Source: JAAYCI01 sp964370295 (GTDB lineage: Bacteria > Bacillota > Clostridia > Oscillospirales > Ruminococcaceae). From it: 64,000 nucleotides of DNA. Under the pieces are notes generated by a model. That model had not been told where the DNA came from and ran no database searches. It saw nothing but the letters and a program-made list of their open reading frames with translations. The translations under genes were made by a program, and so were the position numbers. Below, piece by piece: positions 60,352 to 64,000 of this stretch (its first letter is position 1; each line of letters begins with the position of its first letter). The DNA lies in contig CAYJIR010000005.1 in assembly GCA_964370295.1 (NCBI GenBank), positions 30,062-94,061 on the forward strand. The letters are read 5' to 3'.

Positions 60352-60918
60352 CTATAAATCCCCCGTATATTTTTCGCAGTAAGGGGCATGGTTGTTCATG
60401 ATGCCAACCGCCTCTAAATAAGAAAAACAGGTCACTGTACCCATAAAACGAAATCCACGTTTTTTTAAATCTTTCGAAACCATATCTGATAATTCATTGT
60501 GTGTTGTTGTTCCATCAAATGGATGATACACCACATGCCCTCCACTGAAAGCCCATAGATAACTTGCAAAACTTCCCATTTCTTCCACCACCTGCAAATA
60601 TGCTTTGGCATTTTGTATGGTGGCTAAAATTTTCGCTTTATTGCGTACTATATCTTTGTTTTCTAATAGTTCAGCTATTTTGTTTTCATCATATTGTGCA
60701 ATTTTTTTTGCATCAAATCCATCAAAAGCCATCCGAAACGCTTCGCGTTTTTTTAAGATCAAAAGCCATGATAACCCACAATGAAAACTTTCTAGCACAA
60801 ACATTTCAAAGAGATAGGCATCGTCGTGTGAGGGCACTGCCCATTCGTTGTCGTGATATTCTATATAAATTTGCGATTTTTCTAAATTGGGCCATTTGCA
60901 TCTTTGCAAGGGATCCAC
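60352..60918 (-). CDS. tag: DNA-3-methyladenine glycosylase I
   Basis: Excises 3-methyladenine from damaged DNA. 188 residues with Tag signatures: RCKWPN near the start, IEYHDNEWAVP, LFEMFVLESFHCGLSWLLILKKREAF, FDGFD and the C-terminal MNNHAPYC with His and Cys of the Zn-binding set. The start is GTG at 60918 with AAAGGA close by; MDPLQRC fits the family's beginning. It starts six bases after the stop of the gene upstream, so they are likely one transcript. Confidence 0.92.
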   Translation of the reverse strand: MDPLQRCKWPNLEKSQIYIEYHDNEWAVPSHDDAYLFEMFVLESFHCGLSWLLILKKREAFRMAFDGFDAKKIAQYDENKIAELLENKDIVRNKAKILATIQNAKAYLQVVEEMGSFASYLWAFSGGHVVYHPFDGTTTHNELSDMVSKDLKKRGFRFMGTVTCFSYLEAVGIMNNHAPYCEKYTGDL

Positions 60919-60924
60919 TTTCCT

Positions 60925-63879
60925 TTATAATTGTATATTGTATGATTTTTCCGTTTTGAGTATCTCTAAAAAATCACTTTCACTCATGGGTTTTTCAAAA
61001 TAGTACCCCTGTGCATAGTCACAGCCTATTTCTTTTAGCCAAAGCGCCTGCGCATAGGTTTCTACACCCTCTGCAACCACCTTCATATTTAGGTGGTTTG
61101 CCATTGTGATAACATCCGCCACCACGCTTGCACTTTTAGAGCCTTGTTCTCTTATATCGAAAAATGCCTTATCTAATTTTAGCACATCTGCCTCCACTGC
61201 GGAAAGCCTATTTAAAGAAGAAACCCCTGCGCCAAAATCATCGATAGAAATTAAGAACCCCAGCTTCTTAAACCGTTTGACGGTCTCTAGAAATTTAGCG
61301 GTGTCTGTTTCTATTGCACTTTCGGTAAGTTCCAGCTCGATTTTCCCAGGCGAAATCCCATGCAAGGACACAATATCGGATATACGGGTAACAATATTGT
61401 TAGACAGCACGGTATGTGCCGATAAGTTCACAGAAATGCGAGACATGTTCAGCGATTTACATTTTCCTTTTATAAATTGGCACACCTCATCTAGCACATA
61501 TAGATCCAGATAAGAGATAAAGCCGTTTGCTTCGAATATAGGTATAAAGCTGTCTGGGTATATCTTATCTCCAAGTTTCGGCTGCCATCTTACCAAGGCC
61601 TCCGAACCGCCCACCTTTAATGTGCGAAAATCGATTTTGGGCTGATATTCAACAAAAAATTCCTTATCTTTCAGAGCCTGTTCCATTCTAAAAGTGATAT
61701 TAATTTTATCTTCATATTGCTTGCGCATATCTTTATCAAACGTAATAAAAGTGGTTTTATGCGTGTCTTTGCCATGTTTTCTGGCCGTATCGACTTGCCC
61801 AATAATGGCAGATATTTTTTCCGTTGTGTCCTCAACAATCATATTCCCAAACGAGAGCGAAACATTGTATTTTTCACTAACGTTTTCATGGATGGCTGGC
61901 ATGATATAATTATTATATATCTGCCGCATTGTACCACCGTCATCCACGCGTCTAACAATTAAAAACTGATCGGCCGACCTTCGACACAAAACAGCCGATG
62001 TGTCCTCAAAGGCTTTTTTAAGCGCCTCGGATATGGCCACAATGATGGCCGTTCCTCTATCTGTGCTAAAATGCGTATTGATAGTTTTGAACATATCCAC
62101 ATCAAATGATATCACTTCATATTCATTCGGCTGTGCCTTTAACATCAGCTCTTCTAATGTTATTATAAACTTATTAAAAGACATCAGCCCGGTTAGTGTA
62201 TCTGTGTTATATGCATTCAGCAAAGCCATTTTTTTCTTGATAAGGCCATGCGCATAAATACCCACAAAACATGCAGCAATCACCACCATCATAATAACAA
62301 AATAATACCAATTTTCTGCCACATATTCCAAAAGCCCCATTTGTGTGTTTGGCAAATAATCGTTAGCATTTTCTTCCAATATTGCCTCATACTCCCTGTC
62401 TTCTATCCTATCTATCATCACGTTAAAAACAGGCACATATTCATCTGCAATCTCTTTATTGATAAAGTATTGCATCGGTACCTCGACATCTAATTGCAAA
62501 CTGACCATGTGCATATCTTCTAAATACAATTTAGCAAAGGTGGTCGCGCTCTCTGTGCACACCAGCATATCGAGTTTGCCAGCTTCAAAATCGTCGAGCA
62601 GTTCATACCAGTCATGATAATAAACGAAGTCAATGTTTGGATACTGCTGCAGTAAAGGTGACAAATCCAATGTTTGATAAGGCAATATGCCAATAGAAAT
62701 CTCTTGCGAGAGTATCTCCTCGATTTCTATGGTTCCCAACCTATCTAGGTTTACTTGTGCATATAGGGGGATGTCATAATATGGCTCGGAGGTGACATAA
62801 TACTCCCAGTCATGCCCACCCTCGCCATATAAGCTAAGTAAGATATCATAATCTTGGTGCTCCTCGGGGGGATCATCTAGGCTGTATGCGTGATAATTCA
62901 CTTCAAAGCCATAACGCTGTGCAAAATAATCCAGTGTCTCCACCATCGCACCGTCGGGCTCTCCCTGTTCATTTCTAAAACAGATGGGATTATAATCGGC
63001 TATATACCCCACTTCCAGTGGCCGCTGCTGTAAGATAGCAATCTCACTGGGCAGCAAACCTCTGTGGGTAAATTCCACATTGGAAGCCATATATTTTTCT
63101 TCTAGTTCCAAAAAGAAGTTGCCCTCTGTAACGGCAATATCATAAAAAACAGCATCAATTCGTTCCATCATATCACGATTATCATAGTTGGAAACCAAAA
63201 AAAGGCTGTAAACACCCACATCTAAAACATTGTTTAGAGCCTCCACCCCTTCTAAAGAAGAAAATGCCAGATAAAAATCTGCCTCGATATCCATATAGTC
63301 GTTTGCATCACCATAAATATACTCCACCGTAAACCCAAGATTTTCACAAAGAAAATCAAGACGCTCATTCCCAATATTATCCTCGTAGGTGGCCACGGTT
63401 TTTCCATCTATACTGTCAAAATCTGCATACAAAAAATCCATGTCCTCTGTCATCAAGGAAACATAAGCCTTTCCATATTGCATTTGAGAGAATAAATATT
63501 CTTCTTCTCTTTCCGAACTCTTGGTATGAAAAGCCAACAAATCAATATCACCGTTATCCAATGCAACTGTGGGGTCTCCTTCCACAGGAACATACTCAAA
63601 CTCAAAATTGCTAATTTCTTGTATTTTGTTAAAAATATCAACACCATAGCCCTTGTTGTTTAGGCTATCAATATCGCTAACAAACTCTGTATAGTTTGGA
63701 TAATAGCCCACCCTAATCACATTATCCGTATCAAAAGAAACAATCGGCGCTACTACTTCCTCTTCGTTCGGTTCTTCTGAAGGGGAAGACTCTATCGGCA
63801 CAAACGCAAACGCATCGATGCTAAACAAAATAAATCCAAAAACAAAAAACATACCCACTCTATTTATAATATTTTTCAT
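60925..63879 (-). CDS. Two periplasmic-binding domains + GGDEF-like + EAL protein
   Basis: 984 residues. Signal/anchor (about 5-22), two SBP_bac_3-type amino-acid-binding-like domains (about 50-265 and 285-510; IRVGYYPNYTEF and LEVGYIADYNPICF starts), membrane helix (about 530-552), GGDEF-like domain (about 570-715) and EAL domain (about 735-975). The GGDEF site is RSADQF, so no cyclase activity is expected; it may bind GTP. The EAL is intact: GSEALVRWQ, IELELTESAIE, IDDFGAGVSSL, KLDKAFF, VVAEGVETYAQ. So an outside solute likely controls c-di-GMP breakdown. Related to BvgS-like SBP sensors in layout. Start ATG has GAGGTAATC upstream. Tag follows. Confidence 0.92.
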   Translation of the reverse strand: MKNIINRVGMFFVFGFILFSIDAFAFVPIESSPSEEPNEEEVVAPIVSFDTDNVIRVGYYPNYTEFVSDIDSLNNKGYGVDIFNKIQEISNFEFEYVPVEGDPTVALDNGDIDLLAFHTKSSEREEEYLFSQMQYGKAYVSLMTEDMDFLYADFDSIDGKTVATYEDNIGNERLDFLCENLGFTVEYIYGDANDYMDIEADFYLAFSSLEGVEALNNVLDVGVYSLFLVSNYDNRDMMERIDAVFYDIAVTEGNFFLELEEKYMASNVEFTHRGLLPSEIAILQQRPLEVGYIADYNPICFRNEQGEPDGAMVETLDYFAQRYGFEVNYHAYSLDDPPEEHQDYDILLSLYGEGGHDWEYYVTSEPYYDIPLYAQVNLDRLGTIEIEEILSQEISIGILPYQTLDLSPLLQQYPNIDFVYYHDWYELLDDFEAGKLDMLVCTESATTFAKLYLEDMHMVSLQLDVEVPMQYFINKEIADEYVPVFNVMIDRIEDREYEAILEENANDYLPNTQMGLLEYVAENWYYFVIMMVVIAACFVGIYAHGLIKKKMALLNAYNTDTLTGLMSFNKFIITLEELMLKAQPNEYEVISFDVDMFKTINTHFSTDRGTAIIVAISEALKKAFEDTSAVLCRRSADQFLIVRRVDDGGTMRQIYNNYIMPAIHENVSEKYNVSLSFGNMIVEDTTEKISAIIGQVDTARKHGKDTHKTTFITFDKDMRKQYEDKINITFRMEQALKDKEFFVEYQPKIDFRTLKVGGSEALVRWQPKLGDKIYPDSFIPIFEANGFISYLDLYVLDEVCQFIKGKCKSLNMSRISVNLSAHTVLSNNIVTRISDIVSLHGISPGKIELELTESAIETDTAKFLETVKRFKKLGFLISIDDFGAGVSSLNRLSAVEADVLKLDKAFFDIREQGSKSASVVADVITMANHLNMKVVAEGVETYAQALWLKEIGCDYAQGYYFEKPMSESDFLEILKTEKSYNIQL

Positions 63880-63958
63880 TTTAGTTATGATTACCTCACT
63901 ATGTCACTCTGTATTAATAGAATCAACCTAGTATGATACCACCGAAATTATTTCTACT

Positions 63959-63987
63959 ATTATAGATTTTTTTGTAAAAAAAGTCAA
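63959..63987 (-). promoter_or_regulatory. Promoter of the SBP-GGDEF-EAL/tag operon
   Basis: Minus strand: -35 TTGACT (63982-63987), 17-base spacer, -10 TATAAT (63959-63964), about 80 bases before the start at 63879. It is the best promoter match in the window. Confidence 0.75.
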
Positions 63988-64000
63988 TATAAACCGATTA

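Overview
The window looks like a chromosomal piece of a low- to mid-GC anaerobic Firmicute (class Clostridia). The signs are strong AGGAG-type ribosome binding sites, lipoboxes, RFN-controlled RibU, KtrAB, a clostripain-type protease, class A PBP, SO_0444-type metal permease and many GGDEF/EAL proteins. There are no rRNA genes, phage genes, transposase genes or CRISPR arrays. It is a draft assembly: two runs of exactly 100 N (2538-2637 and 54674-54773) both sit inside tandem-repeat coding sequence.

Layout. 1-1296: frr and pyrH. 1570-8823: a MacAB-like exporter operon (adaptor, permease, repeat-rich lipoprotein, ATPase) downstream of a two-component system. 9356-10627: a protein of three fused RidA domains. 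11068-15307: a seven-gene Mrp/Mbh-type cation/proton antiporter set that lacks a full MrpA. 15760-19293: a clostripain-family lipoprotein and a secreted protein with a C-terminal SPQTGVYL tail. 19745-21481: a DEAD-box RNA helicase behind a possible attenuator. 21862-23616: a PTS IIC-like permease and a VOC protein. 24032-29089: a Cache-GGDEF-EAL protein, an Fe-S oxidoreductase, a double rhodanese lipoprotein and a TVP38-type membrane protein. 29242-29616: an orphan Nif11-leader RiPP precursor with three CxC modules. 30095-31420: a second secreted protein ending SPLTGVY. 31832-38226: two paralogous multidomain c-di-GMP proteins. 38527-43423: glycerate kinase, a duplicated-domain lipoprotein, a metal permease with its ArsR regulator, and a DUF1905 protein. 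43579-50679: two membrane diguanylate cyclases, then a VTC/DUF4956/NAGPA/DUF4353 operon. 51002-57557: tRNA-Ala, ribU with its FMN riboswitch, a PBP1A with a repeat-bearing cytoplasmic tail, and KtrA/KtrB. 58305-63879: a ModE-like regulator, an orphan ABC ATPase, YbaK, TfoX-N, Tag and a large SBP-GGDEF-EAL protein.

Themes. Six genes encode GGDEF and/or EAL proteins with different sensor inputs (Cache, PAS/GAF, multi-TM, periplasmic binding domains), so cyclic-di-GMP signalling is heavily represented. The gaps between genes carry at least two families of small repeats with inverted ends and no coding capacity. Family 1 (about 166 bp; 3023-3188 and 9113-9280) has a central stem whose two copies differ by compensatory base changes. 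Family 2 (about 250-270 bp; best copies 21543-21809 and 57937-58189) has many fragments, one of which forms the 3' end of the glycerate kinase gene. These repeats, the Nif11 precursor and the paired SPxTGVY tails are the least explained parts of the window.
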